Positions 6,943-13,811 of a stretch of 37,194 nt of DNA are shown one piece after another. Position 1 is the first letter of the stretch. Each line of letters opens with the position of its first letter. Source of the stretch: Planctomycetota bacterium (GTDB lineage: Bacteria; Planctomycetota; UBA1135; GCA-002686595); NCBI GenBank assembly GCA_029259655.1, contig JAJDET010000024.1:1-37194 (forward strand). The letters run 5' to 3'. The notes beneath the pieces were generated by a model. That model was not told where the DNA came from. It worked only from the letters and a program-made list of their open reading frames with translations, and did not search any database. The position numbers and the translations under genes are program-made.

Positions 6943-8394
6943 ATGCGCGTGCCTGCCGCGTCCCTCGCCCTGGTCCTTCTCTTGTCGTGCTCGTCCGAGC
7001 GCCCGCCCGAGCCGGACGGGCCGAACGTGCTGCTCCTCTCGCTCGACAGTGTGCGGGCCGACCACATGGGCACGAGCGTCCAGGCCCGGGCGGACGGTCC
7101 CGACGTGCGCATCACTCCGGCCTTCGATCGGCTGGCGCGCGAAGGGGCATTGTTCGAGAACGCGGTCAGCACGACCTCGTGGACGCTGCCGTCGCACGTG
7201 GCGATGGTCACCGGGCTACCGGACGCGCTCCACGGTGTCGTCGACAACGCGATGTCGATCGACCCCGCGCTCGAGACGCTGGCCGAGCTCCTGCGGCGAG
7301 GCGGGTGGCGGACAGGCGGCTTCTACAGCGGCCCCTACCTGAACCCGCTGTTCGGATTCTCACAGGGCTTCGACCATTACGAGAACTGCGGGAGCGAGGT
7401 CCCGTTCGAGGTCTTCGAGACGAACGAGCTCGGCCGCTGGAAGGACATCCACCAGCTCTCGCACGAGACGGTGACGAGCCGCGACCTCTACGAGTCCTCG
7501 GCGCGCTGGATCCGCAAGCGCGCGCACGACGGCGAACGGTTCTTCGCGATGGTGCACTGGTGGGACCCGCACTACGACTACGTCGCACCCGCGGAACAGA
7601 ACGCGCTCTTCGACACGGGCTATCGCGGAGACTGGACCGGCGTGCGCGGGAGCGACCGCCGCCAGGAGGTGTTCCCGGCCGACGTCGCGCACGTGCGCTC
7701 GCTCTACTGCGCCGAGATCCGTTACACGGACGACCACATCGCGCGGCTGCTCGAGCTCCTGGACGAGCTCGACCTCGAGCGCGACACACTCGTCATCGTC
7801 ACTTCCGATCACGGCGAGGAGTTCTACGAGCGCGATCGCTGGGGCCACCAGCGCACGCTCTTCGACGAAGTGCTCGCGATCCCGCTCGTCGTGAAGCTGC
7901 CGGGCCGCGTTCCCGCCGGAGCCCGCGTCCGCGGTCAGGCGCGCATCCAGGACATCTACGCGACGATCGCGGACCTCACGGGTCTGGACGTGCCCGACTA
8001 CGTCTCCGCGAAGAGCCTGCGCGCGCTCTGGGAGGACCCCGAGCATCCGGGCTTCGAGCAGCCGCTCTCGCTCGTCGTCCCCCACCGCGAGATCGACTGG
8101 TCGGGGCTCAGGACGCTCGAGAGCAAGATCCTCTGGGACCACGTCGCGAAGGAGGGCTCCTTCTGGAACCTCGGTCGCGACCCGGAGGAGTACACGGCGC
8201 GGACCTTCGGCGAGGAGGACCTCCTGACGAGCGAGCACCCCGCCATCGGAGCGCTGCGCGAGTGGCTCGATTCGGCCCCCCGGCTCCGCCGGGAGGTGCC
8301 GAGCACGCCGAACCGCCAGCCGTTCGAGATCGACGCCGGGCTGCGGATGGAGCTCGAGAGCCTGGGCTACCTCGACAGCGAGGACGACGGTTAG
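6943..8394 (+). CDS. Sulfatase/alkaline-phosphatase superfamily lipoprotein with Thr nucleophile
   Basis: A 483-aa lipoprotein. The signal peptide ends in the lipobox LLSC (Cys16). The sulfatase fold begins at PNVLLLSLDSVRADHMG (metal ligand Asp35). The catalytic segment is SWTLPSHVAMVTG, in which T81-L-P-S-H aligns with the C/S-x-P-S-R motif. Thr stands where a true sulfatase has the Cys or Ser that becomes formylglycine. The other metal and active-site segments are intact (S288-D-H-G and G301-H). A Thr nucleophile is typical of phosphoglycerol- or phosphoethanolamine-transferring relatives, so hydrolysis of sulfate esters is doubtful; a phosphodiesterase or transferase acting outside the cytoplasm fits better. 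ATG 6943 is fixed by the signal peptide. The frame is open far upstream, but that region is antisense to the membrane glycosyltransferase. Confidence 0.9.
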   Translation: MRVPAASLALVLLLSCSSERPPEPDGPNVLLLSLDSVRADHMGTSVQARADGPDVRITPAFDRLAREGALFENAVSTTSWTLPSHVAMVTGLPDALHGVVDNAMSIDPALETLAELLRRGGWRTGGFYSGPYLNPLFGFSQGFDHYENCGSEVPFEVFETNELGRWKDIHQLSHETVTSRDLYESSARWIRKRAHDGERFFAMVHWWDPHYDYVAPAEQNALFDTGYRGDWTGVRGSDRRQEVFPADVAHVRSLYCAEIRYTDDHIARLLELLDELDLERDTLVIVTSDHGEEFYERDRWGHQRTLFDEVLAIPLVVKLPGRVPAGARVRGQARIQDIYATIADLTGLDVPDYVSAKSLRALWEDPEHPGFEQPLSLVVPHREIDWSGLRTLESKILWDHVAKEGSFWNLGRDPEEYTARTFGEEDLLTSEHPAIGALREWLDSAPRLRREVPSTPNRQPFEIDAGLRMELESLGYLDSEDDG

Positions 8395-8421
8395 GAGAGG
8401 TGACTCCACCCCTGGGCTCGA

Positions 8422-8437
8422 CCGGTCGATAGACCGG
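8422..8437 (+). promoter_or_regulatory. Perfect hairpin abutting a start codon
   Basis: CCGGTC-GATA-GACCGG is a perfect six-base-pair stem with a four-base loop ending two bases before the ATG at 8440, in the place of a ribosome binding site. It could be an operator palindrome or an RNA hairpin limiting initiation. Confidence 0.4.
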
Positions 8438-8439
8438 AA

Positions 8440-10023
8440 ATGACTTCCGCAAAGACCCCCAGGATCTCCCTCTGCATGATCGCGCGCGACGAGGCGGAAC
8501 GACTGGCCGCCTGCCTCGAGGCCGCGGCCCCGCTCGTCGACGAGATCTGCTTCGTCGACACGGGCTCCACGGACGCGACCGTCGCGATCGCAGAGTCGCA
8601 CGGCGCGCGCGTCCAGCGGATCGAGTGGCCGGACTCCTTCGCCGAGGCGCGCAACGCCTCGCTCGAGATGGCGCGCGGCGACTGGATCCTGGTGCTCGAC
8701 GCGGACGAGGTGATCCGCGCCGGGACGGCCGGTGAGCTCACGACAGTCGCAGGAGAGCCCGACGTCGCGGGCGCCTTCCTGCGCTTCGAGCACCACCTCG
8801 GCGGCGGCTCGCAGCCCGGCAACCTCTTGCGCTTCTTCCGGAACGAGCCGGAGCACCGCTACCGGGGACTGATCCACGAGCAGGTCTCCGACGCGGTCCT
8901 CGCTTCGGCGAAGGCGCGGAACGAACGCATCGTCATGAGCACCGTGGTCGTCGATCACCACGGCTATCACGAAGACGAGCTCGAGAAGAAGGACAAGGAC
9001 GCGCGCAACCAGCGGCTCTTCGAGCTGTCGGCGGAACGCGATCCGAAGAACGCCCACACCTGGTTCAAGTACGCCGACTCGCTGCGCGGAGAGGAGGCGG
9101 CCCTCGACGCCTTCGAGCGGACCGTCGCACTCATCGAGCGCATGGACGGAGAGGAGCGGCAGGAGCAGTCCTTCTGCGGAGAGGCCTACGCGCTCTGGGC
9201 GCGGGAGCTCCTCGAGCACGGCGAGGTCGACCGGGCGGGCACGCTGCTAAGGACGGCGAGCTCGACCTGCCAGGCCACCGCCCACCTCCACTACGTCACG
9301 GGAGAACACGCCCTCGTCGTCGAGCGTTTCGAAGACGCGCTCCATGCCTTCGAGCTCTGCCGCGCTCTGGACGGCTTGCCGCAGGTCCAGGTTCCCGCTC
9401 CCGGCATCACCGGGGAACACGCGGAGATCGGAATCGGCTGCGCGCTGATCGGCCTCGGCAAGGTGCGCGAGGCCTGCGACCACTTCGGGAGGTGCGCGCG
9501 CGAGTACCCGGAGAGTCGCCTGCTCTCCCAGTACGCGGCCCGCATCCTGGGCGACGTCGGCGAGGGCGACCGCGCTCTCGAGATCTGCACGACCTGGCTC
9601 GCCTCACACGCGGAGGACGCGGCCTTCTGGCGGCTGGGCGGCGAGCTCCTGCTCGAGTTCGGACTCGTCTCGGAGGCCGGGAGCTTCGCGGAGCGGACGG
9701 CCGGTCTCGCGGACGGGGGCGGAGTCGACGGCGCGGTCCTGCGCGGCGAGTACCGGTTGGCGCAGGGTGACCTGGAGCAGGCTGCACGCGAGCTGGGCGC
9801 GATCGTCGAGCCGGTCGCGGAAGCGGCCCGCGCGCTGCTCGCCCTCCTCGCGCACGAGCCGGTACCGGACGAGGTCGACCGGAACGCGCTGTCCCTCGTC
9901 CTGACGCGCACGGCGGCGGCGCCCGTGGCGGGTCGCATCGCGGAAGGGCTCGCCCGCGCCGACGAGGACGACCCCCTCGCGACCGTGGTCGCTTCCCTCG
10001 TGGGCATGAACGGCGCGGCCTGA
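8440..10023 (+). CDS. Glycosyltransferase family 2 with C-terminal TPR repeats
   Basis: A 527-aa cytoplasmic protein. Residues about 7-230 are a GT2 (GT-A fold) domain of the SPBc2 SunS/TPR-associated kind: RISLCMIARDEAERLAACLE, FVDTGSTDATVAIA, FAEARNASLEMARGDWILVLDADEV (the D-A-D metal motif), then RFFRNEPEHRYRGLIHEQV and VDHHGYHED. The remaining 300 residues are helical, TPR-like pairs (HTWFKYADSLRGEEAALDAF and later repeats). Proteins with this order transfer sugars to proteins or surface glycans, but the acceptor is unknown. It follows the sulfatase-fold lipoprotein by 45 bases and may share its transcript. The ATG at 8440 has no Shine-Dalgarno; a perfect hairpin occupies its place. Confidence 0.88.
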   Translation: MTSAKTPRISLCMIARDEAERLAACLEAAAPLVDEICFVDTGSTDATVAIAESHGARVQRIEWPDSFAEARNASLEMARGDWILVLDADEVIRAGTAGELTTVAGEPDVAGAFLRFEHHLGGGSQPGNLLRFFRNEPEHRYRGLIHEQVSDAVLASAKARNERIVMSTVVVDHHGYHEDELEKKDKDARNQRLFELSAERDPKNAHTWFKYADSLRGEEAALDAFERTVALIERMDGEERQEQSFCGEAYALWARELLEHGEVDRAGTLLRTASSTCQATAHLHYVTGEHALVVERFEDALHAFELCRALDGLPQVQVPAPGITGEHAEIGIGCALIGLGKVREACDHFGRCAREYPESRLLSQYAARILGDVGEGDRALEICTTWLASHAEDAAFWRLGGELLLEFGLVSEAGSFAERTAGLADGGGVDGAVLRGEYRLAQGDLEQAARELGAIVEPVAEAARALLALLAHEPVPDEVDRNALSLVLTRTAAAPVAGRIAEGLARADEDDPLATVVASLVGMNGAA

Positions 10024-10033
10024 AACGAAGAGA

Positions 10034-10064
10034 GGCCCCCCACCTCGGTCGGAGGTAGGAGGCC
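10034..10064. terminator. Bidirectional terminator-like hairpin between convergent genes
   Basis: A 13-bp GC-rich stem with two mismatches and a five-base loop (GGTCG) starts 11 bases after the stop of the GT2-TPR gene and ends 22 bases from the stop of the convergent thioredoxin gene. There is no T-run on either side, so its strength is uncertain, but the position between two convergent 3' ends is what a shared terminator would have. Confidence 0.55.
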
Positions 10065-10085
10065 CCTGGATTCCTGAGCCGCGGA

Positions 10086-11384
10086 TCAGCGCCCGGCGCT
10101 GGCGGGCACGGCGACGGGGTCCGGGTGTCGGAGCCCGGCCTCGGCGAGGAGCTTGTCGATCTTGTCCTCCTTGCCGTCATCCATCGGGTGCAGCCCGCGG
10201 TAGCGGACGCGCCCCTCCGGATCGAGGATCGCGACGTGCGGGATGCCCTGGATGCCGTAGTCGGGGTTGAAGACTTCCTGGCGCGCGAACGCGACGGTCC
10301 AGGTGATGTCCTTCTGCGGGATGTACTCGCCCATCAGGCGGTGCTCCAGCTCGGGGTTGTCGCTGCAATCGACCGGCTCGCCGCCGCCCGGTGCGTAGTG
10401 CCGACCCTGGAGGCTCGTGACGCCGACGACCTCGACGTCGTAGCCCTCGTAGCGCTCGACCAGATCGCGGACCTTCGGGAAGCTCGCGATGCAGGGGCCG
10501 CACCAGGTCGCCCAGAAGTCGAGCACGACGACCTTGCCGCGCAGGTCCTCGAGTGAAGCCAGGGTGCCCTCGCTGTTCGACCAGGTGAAGTCGAGTGCGG
10601 GAGCGACGTGGTTCAGGAGCTGGCCCCGCGCGAAGGCGCCGTCCAGGAACTTCAGCTGGCCCGCCAGGTAGTCCTTGAGGCCCGGCTCGGGTGCGGTGTC
10701 GTGCACTTCGCGGACGACGCCCACGATGCGCTTGCGAAGGTTCTCGCGACCTTCCACGTACTGCTCGCCCTCGAGGGTGAGCAGGCCCGTGAGCAGCTCG
10801 GGCAGCGAGGCGACCACGTCGACCGACATGTCGGAGGAGAGGAACTTGCTCAGTCCGACGATCTCGCCGAAGAGCTCGCCCATCAGGTCCTTGGGGAGCC
10901 TCCCGAGCGTTCCGAAGACGGCTCCGGCGCGGCCGGCGGACAGCGCGGACTCCAGTCCCTCGTGGCGCAGGGCCGCGCGCGTGAGCTCGGCGTGCTCGGC
11001 GGTGGGCGGACCGTCGTTCGCCATGGCCAGGACCAGGACGGCCGCGACGGCGCCGTCGGCGGTCGGCTCGGCCGCGAACTTCCCGAGACGCGTGCGGGCT
11101 CTCGCCTGGGAGCCCGAGAGCTCGATCAGCGGGCCGTCGGCCAGGATCTCGATGTCGCGGACGCCGAGCGTGCCGAAGTCGACGGCGGTCATGGCCTCCG
11201 TGGCGATCTCCGAGGCGGTCTCGTAGGAGACGCGCTCACCGCGCATCTGAAACTCGCCGATCTTGTTCCCGAAGGCCTCGATCGCCGCGCGGACGGAGGG
11301 AGAGGCGTCTTCGAACTGGGCGTTGACGGAGCCGGCGGCCAGGAAGGCGAGCACGGCGCCGGTGAGCGAACTGGAGAGCTTCAT
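10086..11384 (-). CDS. Exported TlpA-like thioredoxin-fold protein
   Basis: A 432-aa protein with a classical signal peptide (residues 1-22, cleavage after VNA). A long helical N-terminal region of about 240 residues is without recognised motifs. The C-terminal TlpA/ResA-type domain starts with an LEDLRGKVVVLDFWATWCGPC segment; the active-site W-C-G-P-C is at about residues 294-298, and the cis-proline loop reads GIQGIPHVAILDPEG. TlpA-type proteins are periplasmic disulfide reductases, often serving cytochrome maturation or oxidative folding; the partner here is not evident from neighbours. An insertion between active site and cis-proline carries an extra Cys (PVDCSDNPE). The ATG at 11384 is set by the signal peptide. 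Confidence 0.9.
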   Translation of the reverse strand: MKLSSSLTGAVLAFLAAGSVNAQFEDASPSVRAAIEAFGNKIGEFQMRGERVSYETASEIATEAMTAVDFGTLGVRDIEILADGPLIELSGSQARARTRLGKFAAEPTADGAVAAVLVLAMANDGPPTAEHAELTRAALRHEGLESALSAGRAGAVFGTLGRLPKDLMGELFGEIVGLSKFLSSDMSVDVVASLPELLTGLLTLEGEQYVEGRENLRKRIVGVVREVHDTAPEPGLKDYLAGQLKFLDGAFARGQLLNHVAPALDFTWSNSEGTLASLEDLRGKVVVLDFWATWCGPCIASFPKVRDLVERYEGYDVEVVGVTSLQGRHYAPGGGEPVDCSDNPELEHRLMGEYIPQKDITWTVAFARQEVFNPDYGIQGIPHVAILDPEGRVRYRGLHPMDDGKEDKIDKLLAEAGLRHPDPVAVPASAGR

Positions 11385-11552
11385 TTGGACGTTTCAGGGG
11401 GTGTGAGGAAGGAGGGCGACCGCCGGAGGCGATCCGGGCATCGTACTCGCCAGGGGCATCGGCGAGCGGGGCGTACCTGGATTCCACTTGCCAGCCCCCG
11501 TCTCTCCCCATTACCTAGGCGGCCCTTCGGCCGGGGCGGGGCCCTCACGAAC

Positions 11553-12245
11553 GTGAAACTCTCGATCGTCATACCCATCTACAACGAGGAGAAGACCCTC
11601 GCGGAGCTCGTCTCGAGGGTTCAAGAGACTCCCTACGAGAAGGAGCTCATCCTCGTCGACGACTGCTCGCAGGACCGCTCGTCCGAGATCATGCGCGAGC
11701 TGGCGGAGCGCTGGGACAACGTGCGCTGTTTCCACCACGAGCGAAACACGGGGAAGGGCGGCGCGCTCGCGACGGGCTTCGGTGAGGTCCAGGGCGACGT
11801 CGTCATCATCCAGGACGCGGACCTCGAGTACGACCCCGCGGACTACGCCGCGCTCCTGCGTCCGATCGAGGAGGGAGTCGCCGACGTCGTCTACGGCAGC
11901 CGCTTCCTCGGCGGCCCCTACGTGCGCGTTCACCTCTTCTGGCACTACCTCGGCAACCGCTTCCTCACGTTGCTCTCCAACTGCTTCACCAACCTGAACC
12001 TGACGGACATGGAGACCTGCTACAAGGTCTTCAAGGTCGAGTTCGCCCGCAAGCTGGACATCCAGTCCAGGACCTTCGCGGTCGAACCGGAGATCACGGC
12101 GAAGGTCGCGCGGATGCGGGCGCGGGTCTACGAAGTGCCGATCAGCTACGCCGGCCGCGACTACGACGAGGGCAAGAAGATCGGCCCGAAGGACGCGGTC
12201 ATCGCGGTCTTCGCGATCCTGCGCTGGGCGTTCTCGAGCAGCTGA
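11553..12245 (+). CDS. GT2 glycosyltransferase, dolichol-phosphate mannosyltransferase-like
   Basis: A 230-aa GT-A glycosyltransferase of the DPM1/polyprenyl-phosphate class: KLSIVIPIYNEEKTLAELV, LILVDDCSQDRSSEIMREL, HERNTGKGGALATGF, VVIIQDADLEYDP (metal-binding D-A-D) and VVYGSRFLGG. It also has the family's C-terminal DMETCYKVFK and VYEVPISYAGRDYDEGKKI. No C-terminal membrane helices are present, as in the shorter DPM1 members. It probably makes a polyprenyl-phosphate sugar donor, which a GT-C enzyme such as the one at 5040-6875 could use; that link is inference. GTG 11553 begins the conserved N-terminus; the Shine-Dalgarno is weak. The long open frame upstream is antisense to the thioredoxin gene. 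Confidence 0.92.
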   Translation: MKLSIVIPIYNEEKTLAELVSRVQETPYEKELILVDDCSQDRSSEIMRELAERWDNVRCFHHERNTGKGGALATGFGEVQGDVVIIQDADLEYDPADYAALLRPIEEGVADVVYGSRFLGGPYVRVHLFWHYLGNRFLTLLSNCFTNLNLTDMETCYKVFKVEFARKLDIQSRTFAVEPEITAKVARMRARVYEVPISYAGRDYDEGKKIGPKDAVIAVFAILRWAFSSS

Positions 12246-12261
12246 TCGTTTCGGGAGAGCT

Positions 12262-12648
12262 TCACTGTCCGCCCGTGCCCGTGCCCGTGCCCGGCGTCGC
12301 CTGGCGCCTGACGATCTGCGTCAGCATCTCGACAACCCGAATCAACAGCCCCCGCCCGACCTCCAGACAGTCCTTCTCCGCAAGCCCTAGCCGCGAGCAC
12401 ACGTCCAGGATCGCCGCGCACTCCGTCGCCGAGCGCCTCGCCATCCTGTAGAAGCGCGTCTTCTCCTTGCCGGAGAACTCGCCGGCACCCTCCGCGATGT
12501 TGAGCGGGATGGAGGTCGCTGCGCGGTGGAGTTGATCCGCGAGGTGGGATCTGCCGCGGGGGAGGCGTTCGGCGAGGGAGTTCGCGAGGACTACGAAGTC
12601 GATGGCGACGGCGTAGGCGTCGAGACGCTCGTGGTCGAACCGGGGCAT
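12262..12648 (-). CDS. Four-helix-bundle protein (23S rRNA IVP / S23 family)
   Basis: A 128-aa helical protein with the family core SIPLNIAEGAGEFSGKEKTR followed by FYRMARRSATECAAILD, and an N-terminal helix beginning FDHERLDAYAVAIDFV. The family (TIGR02436-type) was named from proteins encoded in 23S rRNA intervening sequences of spirochaetes and is related to the Avd subunit of diversity-generating retroelements; its general function is unknown. Here there is no rRNA or retroelement nearby. The gene sits inside a perfect 23-base inverted repeat. The ATG at 12648 is ten bases inside the right arm, and the C-terminal Gly-Thr repeat tail (PGTGTGTGGQ) is encoded by the left arm. It looks like a cassette inserted between a GT2 gene and a methyltransferase-like gene. 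Confidence 0.88.
   Translation of the reverse strand: MPRFDHERLDAYAVAIDFVVLANSLAERLPRGRSHLADQLHRAATSIPLNIAEGAGEFSGKEKTRFYRMARRSATECAAILDVCSRLGLAEKDCLEVGRGLLIRVVEMLTQIVRRQATPGTGTGTGGQ
12271..12296. repeat. Left arm of inverted repeat made of GCCCGT hexamers
   Basis: Three GCCCGT units and a fourth truncated unit run into GGCG. Bases 12274-12296 are the exact reverse complement of 12658-12680. The arm overlaps the 3' end of the S23 gene. Confidence 0.9.
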
Positions 12649-12680
12649 CGTCGGAGTCGCCGGGCACGGGCACGGGCACG
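12274..12680 (-). mobile_element. Putative S23 cassette bounded by hexamer inverted repeats
   Basis: A 407-base unit is bounded by perfect 23-base inverted repeats and holds a single gene, the four-helix-bundle protein. The eight-base direct repeat CGTTTCGG flanks it (12247-12254 and 12679-12686, the second copy overlapping the end of the right arm), which could be a target-site duplication but is imperfectly placed. A gene-less unit with the same arms lies at 26888-27015. No transposase is encoded, so mobility is inferred only from structure. Confidence 0.45.
12658..12680. repeat. Right arm of inverted repeat made of CGGGCA hexamers
   Basis: CGC followed by three CGGGCA-type units is a perfect inverted match to 12274-12296. 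It lies ten bases upstream of the S23 start codon, where a promoter or ribosome binding site would be expected. Confidence 0.9.
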
Positions 12681-12730
12681 TTTCGGAGACGGATTGCGAG
12701 TCCCGTGGTTTCCAGGCTCGCACGCGTCCT

Positions 12731-12745
12731 GAGAGCGGAGCTCTC
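12731..12745 (-). terminator. Small hairpin after the methyltransferase-like gene
   Basis: GAGAGC and GCTCTC form a perfect six-base-pair stem with a three-base loop, directly abutting the stop codon of the leftward gene that ends at 12746. There is no T-run. Confidence 0.3.
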
Positions 12746-13735
12746 CTACCGACGCAGAACCGTCACCATCCCGAACAGCGCCTCGAGCTCCATCCCGCCT
12801 TCCTCCCACCCCAAGCGGTGCGCCATCTCCCTCGCCGCCGGCGTGTCGTCCTCGTCGTAGAGAACCACCTCGAACCCGACCTCCTCGACGAGCGCGCGCT
12901 CGAACGGACAGCCCCCCGTCGCCCACGGCAGGTAGGGTTCGCCGGGCGGGTTCTGCGGCGGGTAGAGGTTGTAGATGACGAACAGGCCGCCCGGCTGAAG
13001 CATCTCGTGGACCGCGCGGACGAACTCCGCGTCGTCGACGCCGAGGTGGACGAGCCGGCTCGGGTCGACCTCTTGCTCGGGATGAACGTAGCCGCGCTTC
13101 AGGACGTTCTTCGACATCACCAGCCGGAACCCGCGGCCGGCACGCTCGACGAGCTCCGGTTCGGCCGGGAACCGGCCGTGGAGTAGCTCGAGCCTGCCCT
13201 CTCCACCTTCACCGGCAGCGCTGCAGCGCGCGATCTCGCCGGTGTCCGAGGGCTCGCCGTAGAGAGCGGCCAGGAGCTCCATCACCTCGACGCCGACGAC
13301 GTCCGCGCCGAGGCTCGCCAGCATGCGCAGGTGCCCGATGCCCCCGTAGCCGAAGTCGAAGACGCGCGCTCCGTCGACGGACTCGATCCCGTGCGCGCCG
13401 GCGAGGTCCAGGGCGCGCGCGTAGGCGAGTGGAGTCCCGTAGAACGTGTTGTAGTAGCGCTCTTCGTCGAAGCGCTGCTCCTGGAATCCCTCCAGGTCTT
13501 CGCGCTCGGCCGCGGCCTCCGCAGTGAGGGCTTCGCCGGTGTCGCGGTTCCACAGGAGCACCCGCGGCTCGCGGATGCGCGGCAGGTCACGCGCCGCGGC
13601 GACGAAGGCCGTCGCGAGCTCGGTCTCGACGAACGTCTCCAGCCGGCCGGCCTGAGTGCACAGGACCTCGAAGGCACTGGGCTCGTCGGCGGTCTGGGTG
13701 CAGAGGGCGAAGGCGATCAGTGAGGCCGGGATCAC
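12746..13735 (-). CDS. Class I SAM-methyltransferase-like protein with signal-like N-terminus
   Basis: A 329-aa protein. The segment ARVFDFGYGGIGHLRMLASL followed by GADVVGVEV matches motif I and the acidic end of strand 2 of Rossmann-fold methyltransferases. FRLVMSKNVLKRGYV and LQPGGLFVIYNLYPP fit motifs IV-VI. Unexpectedly, the N-terminus MIPASLIAFALCTQTADEPSAF resembles a short signal peptide, although SAM is a cytoplasmic cofactor. Either it is not cleaved, the start is misplaced, or the protein is exported and not a SAM enzyme. Start GTG 13735 has no Shine-Dalgarno but TAGAAT lies seven bases upstream. The substrate is not evident. Confidence 0.78.
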   Translation of the reverse strand: MIPASLIAFALCTQTADEPSAFEVLCTQAGRLETFVETELATAFVAAARDLPRIREPRVLLWNRDTGEALTAEAAAEREDLEGFQEQRFDEERYYNTFYGTPLAYARALDLAGAHGIESVDGARVFDFGYGGIGHLRMLASLGADVVGVEVMELLAALYGEPSDTGEIARCSAAGEGGEGRLELLHGRFPAEPELVERAGRGFRLVMSKNVLKRGYVHPEQEVDPSRLVHLGVDDAEFVRAVHEMLQPGGLFVIYNLYPPQNPPGEPYLPWATGGCPFERALVEEVGFEVVLYDEDDTPAAREMAHRLGWEEGGMELEALFGMVTVLRR

Positions 13736-13742
13736 GGCCCCG

Positions 13743-13748
13743 ATTCTA
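13743..13748 (-). promoter_or_regulatory. Candidate -10 element for the methyltransferase-like gene
   Basis: On the minus strand TAGAAT is followed by seven bases and the GTG start, a leaderless spacing like that of two other genes in the window. Confidence 0.35.
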
Positions 13749-13811
13749 CGCGCGCGGTGCCCGTGGCGGCGTTCCGCTCGCGTGCGGATCCCGTAATCCC
13801 GGCGTGAGTCC

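Noticed and set aside
4960-7197. Leftward open frame of about 745 codons
   Set aside because: It overlaps the GT-C-like gene in another frame and is Arg/Pro/Gly-rich without motifs, whereas the chosen frame shows clear membrane helices.
5211-8432. Very long rightward open frame (over 1000 codons) opposite the membrane glycosyltransferase and out of frame with the sulfatase-fold gene
   Set aside because: Its composition is almost only Arg, Glu, Gly, Ala and Pro, with no motifs; it is the GC-rich shadow of real genes on the other strand and frame.
7360-9219. Leftward open frame of about 620 codons
   Set aside because: It lies antisense to the sulfatase-fold and GT2-TPR genes, both with recognisable motifs.
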